Shown here: positions 43,201 through 53,179 of the stretch, one piece after another
How the letters are laid out: every line of letters starts with the position of its first letter
Numbering within the stretch: the first letter of the stretch is position 1
NCBI GenBank assembly: GCA_021399435.1
Contig: JAJTUP010000030.1
Span: forward strand, 558,001-622,000
Length of the DNA stretch: 64,000 nucleotides
Origin: Diaporthe sp. PMI_573
Taxonomy: Eukaryota; Ascomycota; Sordariomycetes; Diaporthales; Diaporthaceae
Reading direction: 5' to 3'
Notes under the pieces: model-generated
The model's input: the letters and a program-made list of their open reading frames with translations, nothing else
Told to the model about the DNA's origin: nothing
The model's database searches: none
Position numbers and translations under genes: made by a program

Positions 43201-46200
43201 CCGCAGGCTAACTTACGATAATCCAGGTCGATTGCATCTACACTCCAAGAGGAACTGAACCTTAAACTCAACGCAGCACCTATCAAGTCGGAGCAGAATG
43301 TCCCGGCAGTCGAGAAAATCGAGCAATGGCTAGAAGCTAGCGAGGAGTTTGATACATCCCCCGTCCAGGACATTATTGAGCATGTCCGAGGAAACGACAA
43401 CGACGAAGGTGACCATGACGGTGATGGTGACGAGGACAAAGAAACAACCGAGAATTTACCGAACCTCGACGAATATCGACGGGTAGTTACAGAATCTGCG
43501 GCGTATCGGTGGCTCAAGTCAGACCTGCGCCGTGAACTACTCTTTACCTATCCGAGTCACGCTAACATGGGCGATATAATATCGCGAGAAGTGTTTTCGC
43601 CACGTGTTTTCCGCCACATTTCAAGGAAGGCTGCCATGCCCGATTGCATAGTACTATATCAAGTCGACTGGGACCCGACTGCCTTTTTCCAGGAACAGGA
43701 TTACGGTTGCGATACAGGCGAGGCTTTCAGGAAAGCAATGACTCTGACCGGGATTCCAAATGAAGCAGAAGGCTTGGCGTGCGAGGAGTATATCTGTCGA
43801 ACTTGGCCGCAGACAGGCGCGGCCTTCCTGGAGTTGATGCAACTGGTTCTGACATCCAAAGAGGCGCAAAAGAACCAAAGTGAGTTCTACAACGTCTCCC
43901 ATATCCTCTTCCACCCGTACACATTTGGTTGTAACGAATGCTAAATTGTTATGGATGAGCAAGTCATCCTCGAAGATAACACTTCCCTGGTTGCATCATT
44001 ACACCATTCAAAGCTTCATCTCGAAGCTTCAGGACACCCAGATACGATTGTCGAGATCGGGCAACAGTTAGCGTGGGTTAGCAGTGCTCTGTGTTCTTCT
44101 GAGTTCCCCACATCTGTCTCGTGCTGCACGCCGTCCATCGAACGGGCGAAAGTGACACATCAGAGTGACACCTCCGTCTCTATGTCGATATCGATGGCCC
44201 GCCCTGTGCCGCAAAGGGCAGCAGAAGATGGTTTCGGTGCCGACTGCTGGCGTCAACTTTTTCGAAACCCCACCATAGTCGAGGGCTTCCCTGTCCAGCG
44301 ACGAACTCAATCAGGCACCGGACTGGAGTTGTCCATCGCTACTATGGCTGCCCTGGCACGCGCAAAACGAGTCAACGTCTTCAAGGACAACTTTTTCATC
44401 AAAGGCTTCTGTACGATGCTGGTTGCTGTGAGAACATTCGGCAACGTCATGCTATGGCATGCCCTGGTCAACGAGGATGGAAGCGATATCAAATATCACG
44501 ACCCTCGGGTCCAGACAAGTTGTCCGCAGGCAGTTGAGTCTTCGGTGACATTATCACAGCTGACGACTATGAGGCATGTGGTAGGTTGGTGGTCCCATGT
44601 CAAGAACTTTGCTGGTATGTGGTGTCTACATCGTGGATATTGAAACCTGACAGTTAGACCTTGCTGATTTGGAATAGGTGCGGCTGATGCCAATCTAGAC
44701 ATAGGCAGGTGTGGCCTTCCTACTCCGGGACTTGGATTCGCCCTAGAGAAAATCAATGTGGGCTTCTCGAGATACGTAGCAGCTAATGCTCTTATTGCAC
44801 TGGGCAAAAGAGACAAGCCGTTGCGTTTTGGCACCTCAAAAACCTACTGGGATCAGATACGTTGTATTTCCAGGAAGTACGTGGTACTATACGATGTTAA
44901 TGAACAGAGAGCTTGGCTTCTTGACGGGGCCAGTGTTTTGCTTCATCTACTCCGCCTATCACTTATCCTCGACGAGGAGGACGGCTTGCCACTGATTCAC
45001 AATGCCAGAGACCTACATCATGCGGACACTGCGGATGGCTCGGTCGAACCAGTTCAGGTGCTCATAAACAGCATGAACCTGAAACTGTACGAGCTGCCTG
45101 AAGTCGAGGATATCACCACCGAAAACCAATGGTCTGGAAGAGCGTCACCTGCCCAGGCACTTGGCAGCGGCCAAGTCACCGGATCTCGCAAACAGACATG
45201 GTATCTCGTCAAGGACAGGGTTGATCTGATCTACTCCGCTCTCGACGAGATATTCGACCACCACTCAGACCTGTCGTCCTCCGGCGTGAGTTTCAAAATA
45301 CGAAAGTCGCCCCGTACGCAACTGGAGGGCTTTGAATTTTGGGATATTGCCAGCGGATTGGGGCACATCCGCCCATATGCTACCACTTTGGATGCTCGGG
45401 GCGAAGTTTGGGTCGATCTCATCCGTGAGCTACAAGCTATCATCCTTTTCGGACGCGGATTTGGCGATGTGCTTCAGCCGATGAGCCTCATGACGGATAC
45501 TAGCATCTCGAACCCAGGTCCGCAGAAGACGCAGGACATCTGCACCCACTGGGAAAGGCTTCCAGCAGGCTACAATTACCTGGCTACATGCAACTCGGTT
45601 CTCAACAAAATCCTGAAACGCGAAGGAAACACAAACACTGGCGGCAGACCATGGCAGCTCGTAAGAGGCGTCTACATTCACAGCCCCGGTCCAGTCTTCG
45701 AGTCTTGCAACTGTGCCACCCAGGAAAACCACATATGTGATCGAGTCCTGGTTCTGTTACCGGAAAGTCTCCAGGGCATTCGCGCCTACCGCAGTCTCTC
45801 CGCCCTACCACCTGCGGGGGGTGCTGTGATATTCGGTCAACGGCCAACAAATACCCTGAGAAAGGTCGATATAAAGGGCAAGGGCAAAGCAGTCGAAGGG
45901 CGTTCAGTGTCTAGGTCGGACGAAGAGCCTGCAGGCACTTCCACTATAGCAGACGGCAGCACTGAAGTCAGCAGACTAGTTGGGTTGGACATGATGGAGA
46001 GCACTCAACCCTCTGTTGTAGGGGGCTCTAGCTTGTCACCGCCAGGAAATGTTTCGTCTCGGACTACAATGGGAGGCGCCAATGATGGGACTAGTGATGC
46101 ACCAGCAACCCCTAGCCCTGAGCCACCAACCCCTGAACGGGTTCAGGTTCAGAGACAGCCGTTGTTACGACGCGCAGTTGAGAGGATGAAGAAGATATCC

Positions 46201-46227
46201 TACAAATCTTCGAAAAGGAAGCAGTGA
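40252..46227 (+). CDS. giant multidomain Ser/Thr kinase protein with fungal N- and C-terminal modules
   Basis: Seven exons: 40252-40326, 40407-41399, 41460-42293, 42355-43085, 43227-43879, 43964-44614 and 44678-46227, all phases consistent; 1828 residues. An alternative start is the in-frame ATG at 40294. Residues 1-150 are Ser-rich and acidic. A module near 165-330 (GRIFYPINDLEKVV, then FVILTLIGKPEAIQDFI and YDLDLPFERI) resembles one often placed before kinases in fungal incompatibility-type proteins. The kinase domain starts near 357: Lys in LAVKQFKY, catalytic loop HGDIKPENIL (about 481), DLG in KISDLGEAE, and PSYSAPELR. After an acidic linker a large module (from about nt 43740) has RTWPQTGAAFLELM, GQQLAWVSSAL, WRQLFRNPTIVEGFP, NVFKDNFFIKGF and RAWLLDGASVLLHLLR. 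From memory, this region recurs at the C-terminus of large ascomycete proteins with varied N-terminal domains. The Ser/Pro tail ends in a basic stretch. A signalling or incompatibility role is inferred. Confidence 0.82.
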
Positions 46228-46557
46228 TATGCGTATAGGGAATCACATGGTCTCACAGCTCATTCAATGTTGCTACCAGATGCGCAGGAGAAATCGGTCA
46301 TGGAGTGCGGTTTTAGTATCCTTTTACAACCTGAATTGATTAAATCCAGTTGTACTTGAGGGCTCTCCTGTTTGAACCTTTGACTAGATATTCATAGTAC
46401 TTGAACATTGTCCCTTAAACCCATCAAGCTGTGAGCTACATAAATCCTTAAGCTTGTTATCTCATATAATTGGAAGGGCCTCTGATACTACAGGTTATGA
46501 TTTCTGGATCATATGAAATAAAATGCAACTCTTCCTGGTACACCATGACTATCTCTC
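46228..46557. other. 3' gap between convergent genes
   Basis: 330 bp of A+T-rich DNA between the stop codons of the kinase giant and the HET gene. No gene is seen. Confidence 0.6.
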
Positions 46558-48777
46558 TTATACAATAGTGACCACAGCCTCCTCGGCCGAATCATACCAA
46601 CTCTTGGGCAGATTGAATATCGCTCCAACTCGTTCCATACAACCAGAAAAGCGTGGAGATGTCCCTAGCACCAGTCCAACATACTGCCTGCCAATATGGC
46701 CGACGAACGGGCAACAAGCAATGAAGAACACAGCAGCAGTGATCACCTCCTTGTCCATGTCCACACCATACAGCCACGGCCCATCACGGCCCCTCCGCAC
46801 GTTCGCTCCGTACGGGCCCGCCACAGCCTCGCGCGAGAGGGGGCCATCGGTCCGGTAGTGCTGCAGCTTGCTCATGGTACCGTCATCCAGTGTGTAATAC
46901 GCGTCATGTTGCAGCCGGCTGTCAAACTTTAGCCGGCACCGCCTCAGACGCCCCTGGAGCTTGATCACACCCCCCGAAACCTTCCCGTACGGGTTCGCTC
47001 CCTCGACCGTGGCGCTCGCGTCTAGGACCCGGGCGACGGGCTGCGGATGTTTGAGGGGCGACCATACCACGCCCCATTTCATCGACGCCCACGACCACGT
47101 CGGCGGGCCGCCATCCTTATCATCATACGCCAGGGACTCACTGTGCTGTCCTGCAAGTACCATCCACGGCATCACCTGCCACATCATGTCGAGCAGCAAC
47201 GTATCTGCCCACAGCCCGGCGAGGTACCTCCCGCTGCCCTGCGCCTGCGGCATCGTCACGGCCGCCCCGCCGATGGCAGGTAGCTTGTCACCGCCAAAGG
47301 TGAGCTGCCGCGACGTGAAGGACTTGACGAGCATGCGCCACTGATCTGCCGGCTCGAGATGTCCCAGTGTGCCTGGGGCGGTGGACGGGTATGGTGGGAG
47401 CTGGTCCTCGCCGCGCCGGTGCGTCTTGCATTCGAAAATCAGAGAGCCTGGGGTGAAGTGGAGGTTTCGAGTGGCCAGATAGGCTTCTTGAAAACACCAA
47501 CCACGGTTGTACAACGGACCCACGCGTTTGAGAGTTCCCCAGGATGATGTGAAGGGCGGCTCCAGGAGGCCTTGGTCCAGCGGTGCGGCTAAGACGGCCC
47601 TCTTCCGGGCTCTAACGGGGACGCTGTACCCCGGGGCGATGGCGAAGTTGAATGTCTTGGTTAGCCACTCGTCTTCTCTGTGCCCGAGGAAGGGTGTCTC
47701 TGGGTTGGGTGATGAAGACCCCGTGACGACGACGAAGGCCTTGCTGTAGACGTCTGCCATCCTCGCCGCCTCCTGCTCCCAGTCTGTGGTGTCATCTTGA
47801 ATGATACAGAGAGAGTCGATCCACAGATACGGAAGCTGCAGCTCCTGCGACACGGTGATCGCATCCTTGAACGTGTTTGGGAGGTCGGCCACGTTGATCT
47901 GCGTCTTGAATTCTGGCAGCCGAGCCCTGATCAGTGACAGTGGTTTGCTACCGCCCCAGCAGTGGCTCAAAGCCACGTAGGGCGGCTGTTCCTGCCACGT
48001 CGCGGTCTCACAGAGCCTGAGGGAAGCGTTGCCCCCGCCGACGTACAAGAGGCGCGTGGGCACGAACGCCTTGGATGAGTTCCTGCAAGCCCCATGCTCC
48101 ATACAACACTGCCGCACGCTGTCTTTGATGAAGTTCAGGCAGGCTTCGGACTGGGTGTCTGTTTGCCGGACGTTTGCTGGACCCAGAGCCGGAAGACCGG
48201 GCGTCGCCGGCGGTAACGCTGATGGCACGGCGCTTGGAATGGAATTCGCATCGAGATAGACTTCCATATCTGAGCGGGCATCCTTCCAGTACTTATCGTG
48301 TACGAAACCCGTCGTCGTCACGATCAGCGGCGCGCCCTGTCTAATCATCAGGCCGAATGAAACCGGCATCGCATTCTTGGTCTCGGTAACCCAGCTCATC
48401 CACTCGTCGATGTAGAATGCATCGAATATCTCACACAGAAGCCGGCAGTACTTGCAGTCCCTGAATGGGACGCCCGTCTGTGGATTGATCTCACGGCTCT
48501 TCAATAGCTCTTTGGTTGATACTTCCTCCAGGGCGAGTGCATGCACGTTCCCGCTCTGGACGTGTTGGCCGGGTCTGGTATTTCGCTGGGCGCCGGAGGG
48601 TGTCCAGATAAAGGTATTCTCGTGTCCCTCGGCTTGAAGGTTATTGCACAGGAGGCATACTCCATTTTTGCCGCTGCTGTACTGTCGTTTGGCGTAGCGA
48701 CCCAGCCAGACCGCGGTATCGGCTGCAACGCCTGCCCCTTTGGCCAGGTCACCAAGAGTATCGAAGAACTTCGGCAT
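46558..48777 (-). CDS. HET-domain (heterokaryon incompatibility) protein
   Basis: Single exon, 739 residues from ATG at 48777. The N-terminus has paired cysteines (CLLCNNLQ; CKYCRLLCEIF) that may bind metal. The HET domain starts near residue 262: PPYVALSHCWGG, then LPNTFKDAITVSQELQLPYL and WIDSLCIIQDDTTDWEQEAA, followed by MADVYSKAFVVVTGSSS. Downstream are RGWCFQEAYLATRNLHF and PPTWSWASMKWGV, the usual order in this family. HET proteins cause cell death when genetically different hyphae fuse. This copy looks intact, with no stop or frameshift, and converges on the kinase giant at 40252-46227, separated by only 330 bp. Confidence 0.93.
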   Translation of the reverse strand: MPKFFDTLGDLAKGAGVAADTAVWLGRYAKRQYSSGKNGVCLLCNNLQAEGHENTFIWTPSGAQRNTRPGQHVQSGNVHALALEEVSTKELLKSREINPQTGVPFRDCKYCRLLCEIFDAFYIDEWMSWVTETKNAMPVSFGLMIRQGAPLIVTTTGFVHDKYWKDARSDMEVYLDANSIPSAVPSALPPATPGLPALGPANVRQTDTQSEACLNFIKDSVRQCCMEHGACRNSSKAFVPTRLLYVGGGNASLRLCETATWQEQPPYVALSHCWGGSKPLSLIRARLPEFKTQINVADLPNTFKDAITVSQELQLPYLWIDSLCIIQDDTTDWEQEAARMADVYSKAFVVVTGSSSPNPETPFLGHREDEWLTKTFNFAIAPGYSVPVRARKRAVLAAPLDQGLLEPPFTSSWGTLKRVGPLYNRGWCFQEAYLATRNLHFTPGSLIFECKTHRRGEDQLPPYPSTAPGTLGHLEPADQWRMLVKSFTSRQLTFGGDKLPAIGGAAVTMPQAQGSGRYLAGLWADTLLLDMMWQVMPWMVLAGQHSESLAYDDKDGGPPTWSWASMKWGVVWSPLKHPQPVARVLDASATVEGANPYGKVSGGVIKLQGRLRRCRLKFDSRLQHDAYYTLDDGTMSKLQHYRTDGPLSREAVAGPYGANVRRGRDGPWLYGVDMDKEVITAAVFFIACCPFVGHIGRQYVGLVLGTSPRFSGCMERVGAIFNLPKSWYDSAEEAVVTIV

Positions 48778-49606
48778 CACTGAGCACTCAGAGTAATTGA
48801 TTCAGGTGTTCGCGATGCTCGAGGGAAACGATAGACTAGAGCACTGGGGTGGGAGTGGCGTCCTCATCTTTATCGACCACCGTCGAGGCTCGTATATGGA
48901 CGCCAAGCCTCAGCCGCAATGCAAGATTCCAGAACCAGACAAGTGTTGCTCCAGCCACGCAGCTGGACAACGCGCCGTGGCTACTTCGTGCACTCCGTAG
49001 CAGGGCAATTCCTAAGTGAGTCAGTAAAGCTGACTGGCGTATGTCACGCAAGGCTTCCAGATTCTAAATCTAGCCCAATCTGGACTCATGTCTTGAAGGC
49101 ATCTGTGGCCCTGGAGCAACGTGTAGCGGTCCAGAACACTCGATAATAATTATTGAGCTGGATCGAATTCATCCAGGTCAAGTTTTGTACGGCACAGCGG
49201 TGACGGATGGGATTATGGTCGTCAGGATTGAATAAGTATTGATAAGATTTGACAGCTGAGTGTTGCCCAGGTGCGAAGGCATGTGTTCCCAGTGGCGCCC
49301 CATTACTGAATTCAGCCGCATCACAATAGGATCCGGTGCTATACTTACTACATGCACCTAGCATTATTTCTGTGCAGGATTTTCCGATCGAATCAAAACT
49401 TTTCCCTCTGGACGATGATGTAGGGGTCACTCAACATATCCAGGACTAATACTGGTTCTCAAGTGTTCTATTCAATTGACTGAAGAATTCAAAGCCAGTG
49501 TATGTTTAAAACAACAAGAAAAGAAAATACTGGTACTCAAGCATGCATGCCTTTCGCCATCCCATACCAAGACCTATCATGTGAAACGAAGCAAGATCTA
49601 AATGAT
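48778..49606. other. intergenic, promoter of HET gene
   Basis: No gene seen; open frames are short and unrelated to known families. Confidence 0.5.
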
Positions 49607-50812
49607 CTATCCAAACGCAGGTATGCGATCGTGGACAGAGACATGCCCGAGCCCCTTTTCACTGACATCCCGCGAGTCTCCGAGATGATGTTCTACCGAG
49701 GAGACAACAGAGACCTGTGTCCCACCGGCGTCGAGCTCCCGCTGCAGTCTTCTCGAGGCCATGGTGACAGCGACATCAAACGCATTCTGCGTGCTAGCGG
49801 GACTGGCCATGTTCTTGCCCACAATATCAAACGCAGTCCCATGTGCAGGCGTGGCGATGACCACGGGCAGCCCACCCTGAACAGTGACGCCGCCGTCGAA
49901 GCCGAGCAGCTTCATGGCTATCTGCCCTTGGTCGTGGTACATTGTGACGATGCCTTCGTAGTGGCCCCGCTTCAGGAAGATGGTGTCGCAGGGGAAGGGT
50001 CCGTCGACTACTATCCCTTGCTCCTTGGCTGCTTCTACCGCGGGTTTGATGTGGTCGATTTCATGGCGCCCGAAGTTGCCGCATTCCCCATTGTGTGGGT
50101 TTAGTGCGCAAACTGCTAGTCGTGGAGTCTCGATGCCAGATTCCCAGCTAAGCGGTTCATTAGTTTAGGAGGTCCTCTCATTCGAGTATGCACACTGCAG
50201 CATGGCGACTCACCGCAACCTGTGAAGCAGCTCGATGGCTTTCAAAGTCGACTCCCTTGTGACCAAGCCAGCCACCTTCTCGATGCCGACGTGACTTGTG
50301 ACGCGAGCCGTCCAGAGATCCCCACAGATATTGATCTCGCTCGTAGTCCCGGTGAACGACAGCTGCTTCGCGAACCAGCGAAGCTCGTCCTCCTCGTGCA
50401 TCCCCGCCGCCTTGAGCGAGGACTTGTTCAAAGGGGCGAACACGATGGCGTCTACTTGGCCGTTCCGGGCCAGCTCGACGGCGCGTCTGAGCTGGTGTAT
50501 TGTCCTTTGGCCGGCTGATTTGCTAGCCTGTTGGGCGGGTATGGTGCCGAAAGACGAGGCGCTCATGTCGTCTAGGAGCTGTACTCCGTCTGGACCTGCT
50601 CTGGGAGATATTGGCACCTCAACACCCCCGGCCGCCTGTTTAGCAATGTCGAGCTCGGCCTGGTCGGCCAGCAGGAAAATGTCGGCATTCTGTATATTCT
50701 TTGTATTGCTGAGAAGCTTGGCCACGATCTCCGGTCCTATGCCTGCTGGGTCACCGAGGGTTACTGCCACTCGGGGTCTCCTGCTTTGTAGGTGGGAAGG
50801 GTCAGTCATCAT
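49607..50812 (-). CDS. PdxA-like dehydrogenase (4-hydroxythreonine-4-phosphate dehydrogenase family)
   Basis: Two exons, 50812-50214 and 50147-49607, with a 66-nt intron (GTGAGT donor, CTAATG branch, CGCTTAG acceptor) and phase kept; 379 residues. The N-terminus carries RVAVTLGDPAGIGPEIVAKL, the family signature. DAIVFAPLNKSSLKAAG follows, then LAVCALNPHNGECGNFG, the metal-site YHDQGQIAMKLLGFD and PAHGTAFDIVGK. The last 40 residues are an extension not usual in bacterial PdxA. Fungi make vitamin B6 by the Snz/Pdx1 route, so a PdxA2-type role is more likely: NAD-dependent oxidation and decarboxylation of 4-phospho-erythronate or -threonate in four-carbon sugar-acid use. This is inference from family knowledge. 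It is divergently arranged with the MFS gene. Confidence 0.88.
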
Positions 50813-51369
50813 GAGGTTACTGTGTCGAAGCTTAATACCTAAGGCAACATGTAAAGAAGTGTCTGTGCATAATCCAAAGCTGTTCCAGAGGGACGGTTCA
50901 CTAAAAGCTTCTTATTTCTCGGATCTGTCAACATGACCTCGGCCCGTGATGCAATCTTGTGGACTTTCCCCGATCAACAATGAGTGTCGGCCTTTTACCG
51001 GTGCGGTCCGAACGCTGCGACGTCGTGGAATTGCCGGCGTGGAACGATGCCAATCGGGTGCTCCCTTCTTAGTGCTGACCCCGCCGCCCCCTCTCTCTGC
51101 AGATTTACATGGTTTCCCCCATGGGGAACTTTGGAGGGCATCAGTAGACTAGAGTATCCAGCCACAGTGTAGCTACGACAATCAGTAGCGAATGGGCATC
51201 GGTGGATCGCCGAGCAGGCGAGAGCCTAAATCCGGTCGACGTTAGAAAGTAAGACGAAAATTTGAGTACAAGTAGATAGATCGTCACGAAACAGCGTTTT
51301 CGATTAAAGTTTAATGCGGAACTCCCTGATGCCTCGATACTGCTTTGTTATCCGGGTGTGATTATCATC
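50813..51369. promoter_or_regulatory. shared divergent promoter of PdxA-like and MFS genes
   Basis: 557 bp between two divergent start codons. It contains a CGG-N6-CCG palindrome at 50999-51010. No other gene is seen. Confidence 0.55.
50999..51010. promoter_or_regulatory. candidate Zn2Cys6 binding site, CGG-N6-CCG
   Basis: CGGTGCGGTCCG: inverted CGG triplets with a 6-bp spacer, the geometry known for PPR1/UaY-type binuclear cluster regulators. It lies in the divergent promoter, with a Zn2Cys6 gene two genes away. Chance occurrence cannot be excluded. Confidence 0.4.
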
Positions 51370-53137
51370 ATGTCGACTCCGACTCAAATCTCCGTCCAGA
51401 AGGACCAGACAGAGACAGTCGAGTGGGCCGATAACAGCAAGCACCAACTGGATCAGCAGGAAGCACAACGACTCGGACTAGAATTCGACCCCAACTCACC
51501 GGAGAACAAGAAGCTAGTCCGCAAGCTCGACTGGCGACTCGTGGTGAGTACCCGTGGACGTGCTCACGCGTGTTCCAAAGACCGAGACTAACCTCGAGAC
51601 TGTTGCTATGCCTAGCCGAGTTGTTGGGCCCTCTACCTCCTGTCCAATGTTGACCGCGCCAACATAGGGAATGCAAAGACAGGCGGGCTCGAGGATGATT
51701 TCCACCTGACCTCGACGCAATATTCCATCATAGTCCTGGTCTTCTTCACGTCCTACATCGTCTGCGAGGTCCCCTCGAACATGATCCTGGGACGGGTGCG
51801 GCCGAGCATTTATCTCCCCTCCCTCGCCATCCTATGGGGCATAGCTGCGGCCTGCCAGGGGGCGTGCCAGAACTGGCACCAGATTGTCGGTCTGAGGTTC
51901 TTGATCGGTTTCTTCGAGTCTGGATTTGCCCCTGGCTGCGCATTCTACCTTTCCTCCTGGTACAGGAAGTATGAGCTCGCGTCACGATACGCTTGGCTGT
52001 ATACTTCTGTTGCTGTTGCCGGTGCGGTCTCTGGGCTGCTGGCCGGTGTGATAACTGAGTTTATGGACGGCGCTGGCGGGATAGCAGGTTGGAGATGGCT
52101 ATTTGTGAGTCTGCTCGTCACATGCAAATGGTGAACTAAACAAGGTTTTGCGTTGCTAAAATCAACTCCCCAATCAGATCATCGAGGGCGTGGCCTCCTG
52201 TGTCCTTGGCGTGATTGTCATGTTTGTCATGCCAGACTACCCAACATCCATGAACAGCAGGTTCCTCACCAAGGAAGAACGCATCCTGGCTTGCAATCGA
52301 CTGGCGGTTGACGGCATGGGTCTCGCCCAGGGCGCACAGAAGAGAGTTGGCGAGTGGACTGCCTTGAAGATGACTGTCAAGGATTGGAGAACGTGGTGTC
52401 TCTGCTTCCTGTTTGTTATGGGTACTGGCAGCCAGACCATCCAGTACTTCATCCCTTCATTGGTGGAGTCATTTGGCTGGAAAGGCCACTACGCTCAATG
52501 TGTGTATTCCTTGCCTTTCGATTTCTCTGCACAACACTCGCTAACTGTATGCTAGATATGACAATCCCAGGATACGCCTTTGCCGTGGTCTGCATTCTGG
52601 TCGGTTGTTTCACGGCAGACTATCTCAAGATGATATGGCCAGTGCTCATGGTCATGTCGGGCTCAGGGTTTGTTTTCTTCGTCGCCACCACAGCTGCGAC
52701 CGACGGGATGGTCCGATATGTGCTGGGTATATTCGCATTTGGGACCATCTACGGCTGTTCTCCACTGACTAAGACGTGGATCTCCCATGTGCTTTCGCAT
52801 CCGTCCGAGAAGCGGGCGGTTGCAATTGCTCTGATTAACGCCATCGGTAATGGTTCGTCCATTTACGGATCGTTCTTGTGGCCAGACAAGGACTCGCCCA
52901 GGTTCATTCCCGGGTTCGCGTAAGTCATATCCTCCAAACTAGTGATGGAACGTTGCAGAGGACTGACCTGTCCACAGAACCACGACAGCATGGATGGGGG
53001 CCCTTGCGGTTGGTACAGTGATATCAGCTTGGTTGTTCAAGAGATACCCTTCCCAAGCTCAAGACCATGATGCAGTGATGGCCAGTCAGTTAAGAGCCGA
53101 GCGGGAGGGGCAACAGAAGAAATCAGTCAACGTTTAA
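51370..53137 (+). CDS. MFS transporter, anion:cation symporter (DAL5/TNA1-like) family
   Basis: Five exons: 51370-51543, 51616-52104, 52178-52499, 52556-52919 and 52978-53137, with four introns of 56-73 nt and phases consistent; 502 residues, normal for the family. The LDWRLVPSCWALYLLSNVDR junction is the typical first helix of ACS-family permeases. It is followed by ANIGNAKTGGLEDDF, GFFESGFAPGCAFYLSSWY (helix 4-5 region) and a central MPDYPTSMNSRFLTKEER loop. About twelve hydrophobic segments are visible. The C-terminus is short and basic. Members import organic anions such as allantoate, nicotinate or sugar acids, so this protein may bring in the substrate used by the divergent PdxA-like enzyme. 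It converges with the regulator gene, only 42 bp from its stop. Confidence 0.9.
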
Positions 53138-53179
53138 ATGATAGCTGCCGCTATCAAAACATGAATATATTGTCTGCCG

